Part shown: positions 1-8,776 of the stretch, in pieces
How positions within the stretch are numbered: the first letter of the stretch is position 1
Layout: each line of letters opens with the position of its first letter
Assembly (NCBI RefSeq): GCF_000739735.1
Contig: NZ_BBJF01000001.1
Coordinates: 1-58,899, forward strand
Length of the DNA: 58,899 nt
Direction of reading: 5' to 3'
Origin: Paraburkholderia ginsengisoli NBRC 100965
GTDB taxonomy: Bacteria > Pseudomonadota > Gammaproteobacteria > Burkholderiales > Burkholderiaceae
Translations under genes and position numbers: made by a program
Notes under the pieces: generated by a model
Seen by the model: the letters and a program-made list of their open reading frames with translations, nothing else
The model's database searches: none
What the model was told of the DNA's origin: nothing

Positions 1-230
1 AGGCGCAGTGCGGTCACGACTGATGTTACGTGCGGCGGGGGACGCAGGCAGATGCACCATAAATCACCGCCAGATTCTCCGCCAGCCGCACAACCCGTAG
101 CTGCCGTATGGCACGGGCATCATCCCCGCAAATGCGCTACCCGGTCACCTACCACAGGCACTAGCGATCGCGCCAGCCACTCAGCATGAGACGACGCGTC
201 ATGCGCCGTCTCATGCTATCCCCGCCACCG
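1..230. other. Non-coding left edge of the window
   Basis: I see no supportable gene here. The only structure is the inverted repeat at 183-217, listed separately. The remainder shows no ribosome site followed by a coding-like frame. It may be the space between the M20 gene and a neighbour outside the window. Confidence 0.5.
183..217 (-). terminator. Hairpin after the M20 amidohydrolase gene
   Basis: Perfect 11-bp inverted repeat: AGCATGAGACG at 183-193 pairs with CGTCTCATGCT at 207-217, and the inner bases can extend the stem with one mismatch. It starts 14 bp beyond the stop codon of the leftward gene, where a transcript end is expected. No T-run follows on the minus strand, so it is a terminator-like hairpin and not a canonical intrinsic terminator. 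Confidence 0.5.
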
Positions 231-1427
231 TTACTTTTCCTGCGATAGGAACCGTTGCGCCAGGCGGACCCAATACGTCGATCCGATCGGCAATAGCTCG
301 TCGTTAAAGTCATAGCTCGCGTTATGCAGCATACAAGGGCCGGCGCCATGCCCGGCGTCTCGGTGGCCGCCATCGCCGTTGCCCAAAAATGCATAACAGC
401 CCGGCTTCGCCAGCAGCATGAAGGAAAAGTCTTCGGCACCCATTGTCGGTTCAACCGCATCGTCGACATTTTCTGCTCCGACAATCTCCTTCATGACCGA
501 CGCAGCAAAACGGGCTTCCTCACCACTGTTAATAGTCGGCGGATAGTTTCGGTGAAAGTGAATCGTGACGGAGCAATCGTATGCTTCGGCGGTACTTTCC
601 GCGATTTTGCGCATGCGTGCTTCGATCAGATCGAGCGCCTCTGTCGTGAACGTTCGCACCGTTCCCGCAATCCATGCATCGTTTGGCACGACATTGACTG
701 CATCGCCCGCATGAATCTGGGTGATTGACAACACAGCGGTATCGAGCGGCTTCTTATTCCGCGTGATGATGCTCTGCAGTCCGTTCGCGATCTGTACGGC
801 CGTAAAGACGGGATCGCGGCCGTTGTGCGGCAAAGCCGCATGCGAACCCACCCCCTTGATTTCAATGCGGAATTCATTGCTCGAGGCCATGATTGGACCT
901 TCGGTCACGCCGAAGCGGCCCGCGGGCATGCCCGGCCAGTTATGAATGCCGAACACCGCATCGACGGGAAACTTCACGAACAGGCCGTCGTCGATCATCG
1001 CTTGCGCGCCAGCGCCGCCTTCTTCGGCCGGCTGGAAAATGAAGACGATTGTGCCGTCGAATTCGCCATGTTTAACCAGATGCCGCGCCGCGCCGAGAAG
1101 CATCGCAGTATGTCCGTCATGGCCGCACGCGTGCATTTTGCCGTCGTTTTTCGATCGATGGTCGAAGCCGTTCAATTCCTGAATCGGCAACGCGTCCATG
1201 TCGGCTCGCAAGCCAATGGCGCGCGAGCTGCTGCCGCGTTTCAATATGCCGACTACGCCGGTCTTGCCGAGTCCACGATGCGTTTCAATGCCCCAAGACT
1301 CAAGCGTCTTGGCCACAAGATCTGCGGTAGCCGTTTCTTCGTAACGTAGCTCAGGGTTTGCGTGAATCGTTCGTCGAAGGTTCTGAATTTCGCCGTGAGC
1401 GGCCTGGATTTCGGGAATCAGTTTCAT
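231..1427 (-). CDS. M20D family amidohydrolase (hippurate hydrolase / N-acyl-amino-acid deacylase type)
   Basis: Predicted metal-dependent hydrolase that cleaves the amide bond of N-acylated amino acids. The 398-residue protein has the M20 peptidase fold: ADMDALP near residue 80, the metal-binding HACGHDGH block near residue 100, the catalytic acidic pair in FQPAEEGG, then GIHNWPG, a dimerisation domain, and a late metal-site segment MGAEDFSF. No signal peptide is visible, so it is probably cytoplasmic. I chose the ATG at 1427 because the usual family length is about 390-400 residues; a GTG at 1481 would add 18 unconserved residues. It is transcribed divergently from the molybdopterin oxidoreductase. 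Members of this family differ in substrate (hippurate, N-acetyl amino acids, IAA-amino acids), so the exact substrate is not called. Confidence 0.88.
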   Translation of the reverse strand: MKLIPEIQAAHGEIQNLRRTIHANPELRYEETATADLVAKTLESWGIETHRGLGKTGVVGILKRGSSSRAIGLRADMDALPIQELNGFDHRSKNDGKMHACGHDGHTAMLLGAARHLVKHGEFDGTIVFIFQPAEEGGAGAQAMIDDGLFVKFPVDAVFGIHNWPGMPAGRFGVTEGPIMASSNEFRIEIKGVGSHAALPHNGRDPVFTAVQIANGLQSIITRNKKPLDTAVLSITQIHAGDAVNVVPNDAWIAGTVRTFTTEALDLIEARMRKIAESTAEAYDCSVTIHFHRNYPPTINSGEEARFAASVMKEIVGAENVDDAVEPTMGAEDFSFMLLAKPGCYAFLGNGDGGHRDAGHGAGPCMLHNASYDFNDELLPIGSTYWVRLAQRFLSQEK

Positions 1428-1607
1428 GATGGAGTGATATTGCGCTTGTGCTTTGACTTGCGTGGGATCGCTCGGGGACACATCGGCCCGGGCACGGTGA
1501 TAAACGATTCTACGCCGAAGGCAATTTTGGCGGCACCATCCAGGCTAAGCGCCAATGGACGTAATAAAATCCCGCATTACTCCCGCTTCGCCGACTAATC
1601 GCCGAAT

Positions 1608-3686
1608 ATGAACGCCCCGACTGAATTCGCTCGCGCCGTGTGCCCGCACGACTGCCCTGACACCTGTGCGATGCGTGTGACCGTCGAGAATGGCCGCGCA
1701 ATCAAGGTCTCCGGCGATCCCGCCCATGCGCCGACGCAGGGTGCGCTATGTACGAAGGTGAGCCGCTACCCCGAGCGTGTGTATCATCCGCACCGGCTGA
1801 CCACGCCGATGAAGCGCGTCGGCCGTAAAGGCGAGGGCCGTTTCGAACCGATCAACTGGGACGAAGCGCTCGAATTCGCGGCAACCCGTCTGTCGGAAAT
1901 CGCGCGACGCGCGCCGGAGGCGATTCTGCCGTACAGCTACGCGGGTACGATGGGTCTGGTACAGGGCGACAGCATCGCGCAGCGGTTCTTTCACAAGCTC
2001 GGCGCATCGCAACTCGACCGCACGATTTGCGCGGCGGCCGGCGCGGCCGGCTTGAAGTACACCTACGGCGCGGGCATCGGGATGCTCACCGAGTTTTTCG
2101 CCGAGAGCGAGGTGATCCTGATCTGGGGCGCGAATCCGATCGCGTCGAATCTGCATTTCTGGACACGCGCTCAGGAAGCCAAGCGTCGCGGCGCGCGTCT
2201 GATTGCGATCGACCCGTACCGCTCGCTGACAGCAGAAAAATGCCATCAGCACATTGCATTGAAGCCGGGCACCGACGGCGCTTTGGCGCTCGGCATGATG
2301 CACGTATTGATCACGGAGAACCTGCTCGATCACGCGTACATCGAGGCTCACACGTTGGGCTTCGCCGAGTTGAAGGCGCGTGCGCTCAGCTATCCCCCGT
2401 CGCGGGTTGGTGAGATTTGCGGGATCGAAGAGCAGGTAATCGTCGATCTTGCGCGACTTTACGGCAGCACGAAGAAAGCGGCGATCCGCATGAATTACGG
2501 GTTGCAACGCGTGCGCGGCGGCGGCAATGCCGTGCGCGCAATCGCCTGCCTGCCGTCGCTGACCGGCGCATGGCGCCAGCGGGCGGGCGGGGCGCTGCTG
2601 TCGTCGAGCGGCTGGGCGCCGGTCGATTCGCACGCGCTGCAGCGTCCAGACCTAATGCCCGGTTGGCCGGCCAAGCCGAGCCGCGTCATCAATATGAATG
2701 CGATCGGCGATGCGCTGCTGCATCCCGGCGACACCGCATTTGGCCCCAAGCTGGAAGCAATCGTCGTGTACAACTCGAATCCCGTTGCGGTCGCGCCGGA
2801 CTCCGAACGGGTCGCTGCGGGTTTCGCGCGTGAAGACCTCTTCACCATCGTCCTCGAGCATTTTCAGACGGATACCGCCGATTACGCCGACCTGCTTCTG
2901 CCCGCCACGACGCAACTCGAACATCTCGACGTGCACAAGTCGTACGGTCACACGCACGTGATGCTCAACTTGCCGGCGATCGCGCCGGTCGGCGACGCGC
3001 GTCCGAACACGGAAATCTTCCGTGGCCTCGCACGCCGGATGGGACTCGACGAACCGGCGCTGTTCGAAAGCGACGAAGTCGTCGCGCAGGCCGCATTCCG
3101 CTGGCAGGACAGCACGCTCGAAAGCGCGAGCTGGGAGACGCTGAAGCAGACCGGCTGGGCAAAGCTGAATCTGCCCGACGCGCCGTTCGCCGACGGTGGC
3201 TTCCGCACGCCGTCCGGCAAATGCGAGTTCTATAGCGAGCGTCTTGCGCAGCAGGGGCTCGACCCGTTGCCGGACTATCTGCCGCCCTATGAATCCGCCG
3301 ACGGCGCGCCCGAACTCGCCGCCCGTTATCCGCTCGCGATGATCTCACCGCCGGCCCGCAACTTTCTGAACAGCACCTTCGTGAACATCGAGAGTCTGCG
3401 CGCGACTGAGGGCGAGCCGCATCTCGACATCCATCCTGCCGACGCGCAGGCGCGTGACATCGTCGACGGCGCTCAGGTGCGCATCTTCAATGATCGCGGC
3501 TCGATGCAGGCGCGCGCCCGCGTCACCGACAGAGCGCGCGAAGGGCTCGTCGTTGGCCTGTCGATCTGGTGGAAGAAGCTCGCGCCGGACGGCCGCAATG
3601 CGAACCAGGTGACAAGCCAGGCGCTCACCGATCTGGGCGGATCGGCCACTTTCTACGACTGTCTGGTCGAAGTCGAGCGCGTCTGA
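1608..3686 (+). CDS. Molybdopterin-dependent oxidoreductase, DMSO reductase superfamily
   Basis: Predicted catalytic subunit carrying a bis-MGD molybdenum cofactor and one iron-sulfur cluster. Cys12, Cys16, Cys20 and Cys48 form the N-terminal [4Fe-4S] motif. GDS at 120-122 and the segment around Cys141 lie where the Mo ligand of this superfamily is expected, so Cys141 is a plausible ligand by position. The C-terminal molydop-binding domain covers about residues 570-690. At 692 residues it is compact, and no twin-arginine signal is present, so it is likely cytoplasmic. No electron-transfer or membrane-anchor subunit is next to it: a divergent amidohydrolase lies on one side and fadD on the other. 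The substrate cannot be read from sequence. Related stand-alone proteins are annotated only as BisC-like anaerobic dehydrogenases. Confidence 0.85.
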   Translation: MNAPTEFARAVCPHDCPDTCAMRVTVENGRAIKVSGDPAHAPTQGALCTKVSRYPERVYHPHRLTTPMKRVGRKGEGRFEPINWDEALEFAATRLSEIARRAPEAILPYSYAGTMGLVQGDSIAQRFFHKLGASQLDRTICAAAGAAGLKYTYGAGIGMLTEFFAESEVILIWGANPIASNLHFWTRAQEAKRRGARLIAIDPYRSLTAEKCHQHIALKPGTDGALALGMMHVLITENLLDHAYIEAHTLGFAELKARALSYPPSRVGEICGIEEQVIVDLARLYGSTKKAAIRMNYGLQRVRGGGNAVRAIACLPSLTGAWRQRAGGALLSSSGWAPVDSHALQRPDLMPGWPAKPSRVINMNAIGDALLHPGDTAFGPKLEAIVVYNSNPVAVAPDSERVAAGFAREDLFTIVLEHFQTDTADYADLLLPATTQLEHLDVHKSYGHTHVMLNLPAIAPVGDARPNTEIFRGLARRMGLDEPALFESDEVVAQAAFRWQDSTLESASWETLKQTGWAKLNLPDAPFADGGFRTPSGKCEFYSERLAQQGLDPLPDYLPPYESADGAPELAARYPLAMISPPARNFLNSTFVNIESLRATEGEPHLDIHPADAQARDIVDGAQVRIFNDRGSMQARARVTDRAREGLVVGLSIWWKKLAPDGRNANQVTSQALTDLGGSATFYDCLVEVERV

Positions 3687-3832
3687 AAACACGCGAAAGT
3701 CCCTGCAGGCGCTCGCTCCTCGCAGGTTCGAGGCAGCCGTCTAACCCGGTCGCATTCGCAAATAGCAATAGGGTGCCCATGCTACGATGCGTTTTTAGCA
3801 CGACCATTCGAAAATAAATAAGGAGACGCTGC

Positions 3833-5506
3833 ATGGACAAAATCTGGCTGAAATCTTATCCGCCCGGCGTTCCCGCAGAGATTGACGTAAACCGCTATTC
3901 GTCGCTCGCCGACCTGCTCGAAGAAGCATTTCGCGAGCATCGCGCTAAACCGGCGTTTGTCTGCATGGGCAAGGAAATCAGCTACGGCGAGCTTGACGCG
4001 CTTTCGCGCAAGCTCGCTGCGTGGTTCCAGTCGAAAGGGCTCGTCCGCGGCGCGCGCGTCGCGATCATGATGCCGAACGTGCTGCAATACCCGGTGGCGA
4101 TTGCCGCGATTCTGCGCGCGGGTTACGTCGTCGTGAACGTGAACCCGCTCTACACGCCGCGCGAACTCGAACATCAACTGAAGGACAGCGGCGCGGAAGC
4201 GATCATCCTGCTCGAAAATTTTGCGGTGACGCTGCAGGCCATCGTGCGCAATACCGCGGTAAAGCATGTCGTCGTCGCGGCGATGGGTGATCTGATGGGC
4301 GTCAAGGGCACGCTGGTCAACTTCGTCGTGCGCAAGATGAAGAAGATGGTGCCGGCGTGGAGTCTGCCGGGCCACGTCAAATTCAACACCGCGATCTCGG
4401 AAGGCGGGCGTCACAGTTTCAAGCCGGTCGAGCAAGGTCCCGACGACGTCGCGTTTCTCCAGTACACGGGCGGCACGACCGGCGTGGCCAAGGGCGCGAC
4501 ACTGCTGCACCGGAACCTGATCGCGAACGTCCTGCAGTCGGAAATCTGGCTCAATCCTGTGCGGGCGAACCGCACGGACATTGATCAATTCATCACCGTC
4601 GTGGCACTGCCGCTTTATCACGTGTTTGCGTTGACGGTGTGCGGGCTGCTGACCATCCGCACCGGCGGGCTCGGCGTGCTGATTCCGAATCCGCGCGACA
4701 TCCCGGGCATGATCAAGGCGCTGGACGGCTATGCGATCACGACGATCCCCGCCGTCAACACGCTGTACAACGCGCTGCTGAACAGCCCGGACTTCCACAA
4801 GCTCGACTTTTCGAAGCTGCTGACCGCCAATGGCGGCGGCATGGCGGTGCAGGAGGCGGTTGCCAAACGCTGGTACGAACTCACGCATACGCCGATCGTT
4901 GAAGGTTATGGGTTGTCGGAGACGTCGCCGTGCGTGACGTGCAATCCGGTCACCGTCACCGAATACAGCGGGACGATCGGTTTGCCGCTGCCGTCCACGG
5001 AAGTGTCGATTCGCGACGACGAAGGCAACGAAGTGCCGCTCGGTCAGCCGGGCGAAATCTGCATTCGCGGTCCGCAGGTGATGGCGGGCTACTGGAACCG
5101 CCCGGACGAAACCGCCAAGGTGATGACGCCCGACGGCTTCTTCAAATCAGGCGATGTCGGCCTGATGAACGATGGCGGCTTCGTGAAGATCGTCGATCGC
5201 AAGAAGGACATGATTCTGGTGTCCGGTTTCAACGTGTATCCGAACGAGATCGAGGACGTGGTCGCCAAGTTGCCGGGCGTGTTCGAAGTTGCGGCGGTCG
5301 GCGTGCCGGACCAGCACTCGGGCGAGGCGGTGAAACTCTTCGTCGTGAAGAAGGACCAGGCGCTGACCGATGCCGAGATTTTCGCGTACTGCAAGACGCA
5401 ATTGACCGGCTATAAGCGACCCAAAATCGTGGAATTCCGGACGGAACTGCCGAAGAGCAACGTCGGCAAGATTCTGCGCCGCGAGTTGCGCGACGGGCGG
5501 GCATGA
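3833..5506 (+). CDS. fadD: Long-chain fatty acid-CoA ligase
   Basis: Activates long-chain fatty acids to acyl-CoA through an acyl-AMP intermediate, feeding beta-oxidation and lipid remodelling at the inner membrane. The 557-residue protein has the ANL-superfamily AMP-binding P-loop (YTGGTTGVAKG, 211-221), the adenine motif GYGLSETSP, and the fatty-acyl-CoA synthetase signature around GFNVYPNEIEDVV followed by the C-terminal catalytic lysine region (KSNVGKILRR). Length and motifs match FadD, although ANL paralogues with other acyl substrates are common in Burkholderiaceae. The start is the ATG preceded by AAGGAGA. A strong intrinsic terminator follows at 5564, so the gene appears monocistronic. 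Confidence 0.88.
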   Translation: MDKIWLKSYPPGVPAEIDVNRYSSLADLLEEAFREHRAKPAFVCMGKEISYGELDALSRKLAAWFQSKGLVRGARVAIMMPNVLQYPVAIAAILRAGYVVVNVNPLYTPRELEHQLKDSGAEAIILLENFAVTLQAIVRNTAVKHVVVAAMGDLMGVKGTLVNFVVRKMKKMVPAWSLPGHVKFNTAISEGGRHSFKPVEQGPDDVAFLQYTGGTTGVAKGATLLHRNLIANVLQSEIWLNPVRANRTDIDQFITVVALPLYHVFALTVCGLLTIRTGGLGVLIPNPRDIPGMIKALDGYAITTIPAVNTLYNALLNSPDFHKLDFSKLLTANGGGMAVQEAVAKRWYELTHTPIVEGYGLSETSPCVTCNPVTVTEYSGTIGLPLPSTEVSIRDDEGNEVPLGQPGEICIRGPQVMAGYWNRPDETAKVMTPDGFFKSGDVGLMNDGGFVKIVDRKKDMILVSGFNVYPNEIEDVVAKLPGVFEVAAVGVPDQHSGEAVKLFVVKKDQALTDAEIFAYCKTQLTGYKRPKIVEFRTELPKSNVGKILRRELRDGRA

Positions 5507-5563
5507 CGTCGGCGACCGAAGCGTCCGCTTCCGCTCGACGCTGAGGCGAAGCAGCCCGTAGCA

Positions 5564-5609
5564 AAAGAGAAAGCCCCGGCAGACGGAAGTCTGCCGGGGC
5601 TTTCTCTTT
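5564..5609 (+). terminator. Terminator after fadD
   Basis: Perfect 20-bp inverted repeat (5564-5583 and 5590-5609) with a 6-nt CGGAAG loop. The stem core is GCCCCGGCAGA and its 3' arm ends TTTCTCTTT. It lies 58 nt after the fadD stop. Confidence 0.85.
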
Positions 5610-5679
5610 GCGTCATCGCCATCGCTTGTGCGCAAGTAACCCGAGCCATCGCAGACCGACGCCCTGGCAATCCGTCATA

Positions 5680-5706
5680 AAAAAAAGGCGCCCGAAGGCG
5701 CCTTTG
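5680..5706 (-). terminator. Terminator after the porin gene
   Basis: Nine-bp stem, AAAGGCGCC (5684-5692) pairing with GGCGCCTTT (5697-5705) across a CGAA loop. On the minus strand it is followed by a run of Ts (the A-run at 5679-5686), directly downstream of the porin stop. Confidence 0.88.
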
Positions 5707-5731
5707 AGGCAAACTGCTTTTTTACGACTTA

Positions 5732-6928
5732 TTAGAACTTATGGCGAATACCGACGCGAGCCGTGAACTGGTTGTTGCCCGACGAACCCGTCAGACCGTT
5801 GATGCCAGCCGTTGCGTCGACCGTTGCGCCAGTTGCGCTGAGCGTTTCGCCCAGTGCGTGCTGGTAGACACCGACCACGTACACGTCGGTACGCTTGGAC
5901 AGGAAGTAGTCCACGCCCACTGCGCCCTGGTGGTACTGAGCACGGTCTGCGCCGTTGATTTCCGCGCCGCGCGTGTAGTCATACGCTGCGCCGACCAGCA
6001 GTGCCGGGGTCAACTGATACTTGAAGTTGATTTCGCCGTTGTTGAACGTAGCCGACTGGCCAGCGAACGGCGACGCGAACGTCTTGCCCAGGTTGCCGAA
6101 GCGGATGTTCGAGTAGGTCAGGCCGAGCGTTGCCGCGCCGAACGTGTACGAACCGCCTGCACCGATGACCTGGTACGTGTTAGCCGATGCGAAGCCAGCG
6201 TAGATCGGCGACGTTACAGCAAAGTTGGCTGCAGCAGTAGCGGTAGCAGGCGTGTTCGGCGAGATCGTACCGCCGTTGTTGAAGATACCGCCCGAAGCTG
6301 CCGGCGTACGTGCGTTCAAGTAACCAACGCCCAAAGCCAACGGGCCGTTGTTGTAGCCAGCACCCAACGACCAGATCTGGTTGCCGGTGAAGTTGCCTGC
6401 CTGGCCGCCGAGGCTATACGTGCCGCCGAACGTCAGGCCGCCGTAGTTTGCGCTCGTGTACTTGACCGTGTTGTTCGTGCGATACGCGTTGTTGAAGTTG
6501 TCGATGTCGCCCGGGTGAGCTGCGATGTAGCCGCCCCACTGGTCGCCCGATTCGAACGGACCCACGTAGTCGACCACGGAGTCGTACTGACGACCCAGCG
6601 TGACCGTGCCGAACTGGCTCGACAGGCCGACGTATGCCTGACGACCGAACATCAGGCCGCCTTGACCCAGCTTGCCGTTGGTCACGTCAAAGCCGTTTTC
6701 CAACACAAAGATTGCCTTCAGACCGCCGCCCAGATCTTCCGTGCCGCGCAGGCCGAAACGCGAGCCTTGCATCACGCCGCTGGACATGTCGTACTTGTGG
6801 CTGCCGCCGGCGTTGGTGTTCATGTTGATACCAACGTCAATGATGCCGTACAGGGTCACGCTGCTCTGAGCATGAGCGGCGCCTGCGAATGCGCCCAGTG
6901 CTGCAAGAGCGAGAAGCGACTTTTTCAT
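5732..6928 (-). CDS. Outer-membrane porin, OmpC-like (Gram-negative porin family)
   Basis: Trimeric beta-barrel general porin for passive diffusion of small hydrophilic solutes. The 398-residue protein starts with a classic Sec signal peptide (MKKSLLALAALGAFAGAAHA, cleaved before QSSVTLYG). It shows the mature N-terminal strand SSVTLYGIIDVGIN, many alternating aromatic strands, a GSRFGLRGTEDLGGG block, and the C-terminal Phe (RVGIRHKF) needed for BAM recognition. The start at 6928 is chosen because it gives the signal peptide and is preceded by GGAGATC; a further upstream in-frame start would spoil the signal. Codon use is strongly biased to a few preferred codons, consistent with a major porin. 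Burkholderia genomes carry many paralogues, so I give no symbol. Confidence 0.93.
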   Translation of the reverse strand: MKKSLLALAALGAFAGAAHAQSSVTLYGIIDVGINMNTNAGGSHKYDMSSGVMQGSRFGLRGTEDLGGGLKAIFVLENGFDVTNGKLGQGGLMFGRQAYVGLSSQFGTVTLGRQYDSVVDYVGPFESGDQWGGYIAAHPGDIDNFNNAYRTNNTVKYTSANYGGLTFGGTYSLGGQAGNFTGNQIWSLGAGYNNGPLALGVGYLNARTPAASGGIFNNGGTISPNTPATATAAANFAVTSPIYAGFASANTYQVIGAGGSYTFGAATLGLTYSNIRFGNLGKTFASPFAGQSATFNNGEINFKYQLTPALLVGAAYDYTRGAEINGADRAQYHQGAVGVDYFLSKRTDVYVVGVYQHALGETLSATGATVDATAGINGLTGSSGNNQFTARVGIRHKF

Positions 6929-7230
6929 CGAATGATCTCCAAGGATTACGAATCTTTTGTACAAGGCGAATATTTATCTAGCGTTGAGGCCTTGCTTTGC
7001 TAACTTCGCGAGAAGTTGCACGTAATGTAACAAAAGGCATACATGGCACAAAGAAAAAGGAGATGGCCGGGAAGGCTCCTGTTTCGTTTACGCAACATGG
7101 TCTAAAATCGAAAATTGGCCGGCTAATTCATGCGGATTTAAGGTTCTCGCGCAATGGGTTTTTCCGCGCAAAGCCTTGCCGGACGGACATGCCGGTTCGA
7201 TGAAGCCGATGTTGAATCAGGGAGTGCTTA

Positions 7231-7869
7231 ATGTTTCTGGACGAGTTGATTAGCGAGTTTGATCGGGGTTTACGCTCAATGACAGGCGTGTCGCGGATGA
7301 GTCGTCCATTACCGATTCCCGAGGGATCGGCGGTGGCGGCTGAAGCGCCCGAATTGACGCCGGCTGAGCGTGCGCACGCGGCCGGATTGATGCGCGTGAA
7401 TCATGTCGGCGAGGTGTGCGCGCAAGCGCTTTACCAGGCTCAGAAACTCGCGACCCGATCGCCGTCGTTGCGTGCCGTGTTCGATCACGCCGCCGTCGAA
7501 GAAGAGGATCATCTCGCGTGGACCGCCAAACGTCTCGAAGCGCTCGATTCACGTCCCAGTCTGCTGAACCCGCTTTGGTATACGGGCGCACTGGCCATCG
7601 GCCTCGCGGCGGGGCGTCTCGGCGATCGCGTCAGTCTCGGCTTCATGGCCGAAACCGAGCGACAGGTCGAGCAGCATCTCGACAGCCATATGGACCAGTT
7701 GCCGGCAGCGGATCACGAGTCGCGAGCAATCGTCGAGCAGATGCGTGCGGACGAAGTCGCGCATGGCAAGGCCGCGATGGACGCCGGCGGTATCGAGTTG
7801 CCGTTCCCCGCGCGAGCGCTGATGCGCGCGGCATCGAAAGTCATGACGCGCACTGCCTATTACATCTAG
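7231..7869 (+). CDS. coq7: 2-nonaprenyl-3-methyl-6-methoxy-1,4-benzoquinol hydroxylase (Coq7 type)
   Basis: Catalyses the C6 hydroxylation (demethoxy-ubiquinol hydroxylase step) of ubiquinone biosynthesis, replacing the flavoprotein UbiF in many proteobacteria. The 212-residue protein has the ferritin-like di-iron ligands: the Glu in NHVGEVC, the E-x2-H motif in EEEDHL, the Glu of [11 protein letters not shown], and a second E-x2-H in RADEVAHGK. The length fits bacterial Coq7. It is probably a peripheral membrane protein. The ATG is preceded by GGGAGTG. It stands alone between a porin and the dcw cluster, with a hairpin after it at 7904. Confidence 0.93.
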   Translation: MFLDELISEFDRGLRSMTGVSRMSRPLPIPEGSAVAAEAPELTPAERAHAAGLMRVNHVGEVCAQALYQAQKLATRSPSLRAVFDHAAVEEEDHLAWTAKRLEALDSRPSLLNPLWYTGALAIGLAAGRLGDRVSLGFMAETERQVEQHLDSHMDQLPAADHESRAIVEQMRADEVAHGKAAMDAGGIELPFPARALMRAASKVMTRTAYYI

Positions 7870-7903
7870 AAACGGCGCCTGCCGGGCACGCGTTTTCGTA
7901 GTG

Positions 7904-7926
7904 GGACGGCGCTCCGCGCGCCGTCC
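7904..7926 (+). terminator. Terminator-like hairpin after coq7
   Basis: Perfect 9-bp stem GGACGGCGC (7904-7912) / GCGCCGTCC (7918-7926) with loop TCCGC, 35 nt after the coq7 stop. No T-run follows, so the role as a terminator is inferred from position. Confidence 0.4.
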
Positions 7927-8141
7927 GCCGCACCTCCACGAATCACCCGCCGATATCTCTTAATTCCCCGCCGCGATCTCTTTCATTCCACGCAGTTTCC
8001 TCGCACTTTTCACGTATCACCTTCACAAGTTGCACTAGCCCGTTCATTTATAACGGTTTTCCGTTTTATGCGTGGCGTGAAGTAGTGGCGCTAAGTCCTT
8101 GTTCTTACAAACAAAATTCGGCCGAAAAGCAGCCGGCTCCC

Positions 8142-8170
8142 TTGACCCCCGTTTATCGTTCCTCTAAAGT
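8142..8170 (+). promoter_or_regulatory. Putative sigma70 promoter of the dcw cluster
   Basis: TTGACC at 8142-8147, a 17-nt spacer, then TAAAGT at 8165-8170. The -35 matches five of six consensus bases and the -10 four of six. The first MraZ-type box overlaps the end of the -10, the arrangement expected for an MraZ-autoregulated promoter. Confidence 0.65.
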
Positions 8171-8204
8171 GGGAGACAGTGTGAGAAAGTGTATTTTTGT
8201 GTGA
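8169..8204 (+). promoter_or_regulatory. Four MraZ-type operator repeats
   Basis: Direct repeats GTGGGA (8169), GTGTGA (8179), GTGTAT (8189) and GTGTGA (8199), each starting exactly 10 bp after the last. MraZ is known to bind short G-rich direct repeats (TGGGN in E. coli) at 10-bp spacing next to its own promoter. The copies here diverge from TGGGN after the first one. Confidence 0.7.
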
Positions 8205-8332
8205 TCTCCCAAGCGGTTTCGGGTAGATTTTCATGAATCAGGCAACCGGCGCAAAAGTGCCGCAAGCAACTAGTTGCATGGGACCGGGAGCAGGCGCTCA
8301 AGCGCCAATTCGGGTCGACAGGGGAGAGCGAA

Positions 8333-8761
8333 GTGTTCCAAGGGGCGTCGGCGCTGACGCTCGATGCGAAAGGGCGGATGTCGATTCCCTCTCGCTATCG
8401 GGATGCGCTGCAAACACAGGCAGAGGGCCAGGTGACGATCACCAAGCACCCGGACGGCTGCCTGTTGCTCTTTCCTCGTCCCGAATGGGAAGTTTTCCGC
8501 GACAAGGTCGACAAGCTGCCCATGAATGCAGCCTGGTGGAAACGCATTTTTCTCGGCAACGCAATGGATGTGGATATGGACGGCGCAGGCCGCGTGCTCG
8601 TGTCGCCGGAGTTGCGCACGGCTGGTGGACTGGAAAAAGAAGTGACCTTGCTCGGCATGGGGCGTCACTTCGAGTTATGGGATGCACAAACCTACGCCGC
8701 GAAGGAACAGGCGGCGATCGCCGAGGGCATGCCCGAAGCGTTGAAGAATTTCACGTTCTGA
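8333..8761 (+). CDS. mraZ: Transcriptional regulator MraZ
   Basis: DNA-binding regulator that represses the dcw operon from boxes in its own promoter; the E. coli protein is antagonistic to RsmH. The 142-residue protein has two SpoVT-AbrB-like half-domains, each with a DxKGR / DxxGR-type core: [15 protein letters not shown] near residues 10-24 and [14 protein letters not shown] near residues 83-96. The start is a GTG at 8333, preceded by GGGAGAG at good spacing, which fits the conserved MFQGA beginning. It is first in the cluster, with rsmH 15 nt downstream, and the repeats at 8169-8204 are its likely binding site. Confidence 0.95.
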   Translation: MFQGASALTLDAKGRMSIPSRYRDALQTQAEGQVTITKHPDGCLLLFPRPEWEVFRDKVDKLPMNAAWWKRIFLGNAMDVDMDGAGRVLVSPELRTAGGLEKEVTLLGMGRHFELWDAQTYAAKEQAAIAEGMPEALKNFTF

Positions 8762-8776
8762 TCGCGGCTTACATAT

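Larger units (their letters stand above)
7927..8332 (+). other. Intergenic region holding the dcw promoter and leader
   Basis: About 400 bp without a gene. It is AT-richer than its surroundings. It contains the promoter at 8142-8170 and the MraZ-type repeats at 8169-8204, leaving a leader of about 155 nt before the mraZ GTG. An upstream in-frame reading from 8233 exists in another frame but has no ribosome site and no recognisable content. Confidence 0.6.

Noticed and set aside
5741..7003. A 420-codon + strand frame opposite the porin
   Set aside because: Antisense to a clear signal-peptide-bearing porin and rich in Arg/Val/Cys with no domain.
8041..8080. Short AACGG/CCGTT inverted repeat upstream of the dcw promoter as a terminator
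   Set aside because: Only five base pairs and poorly placed relative to coq7; too weak to list.
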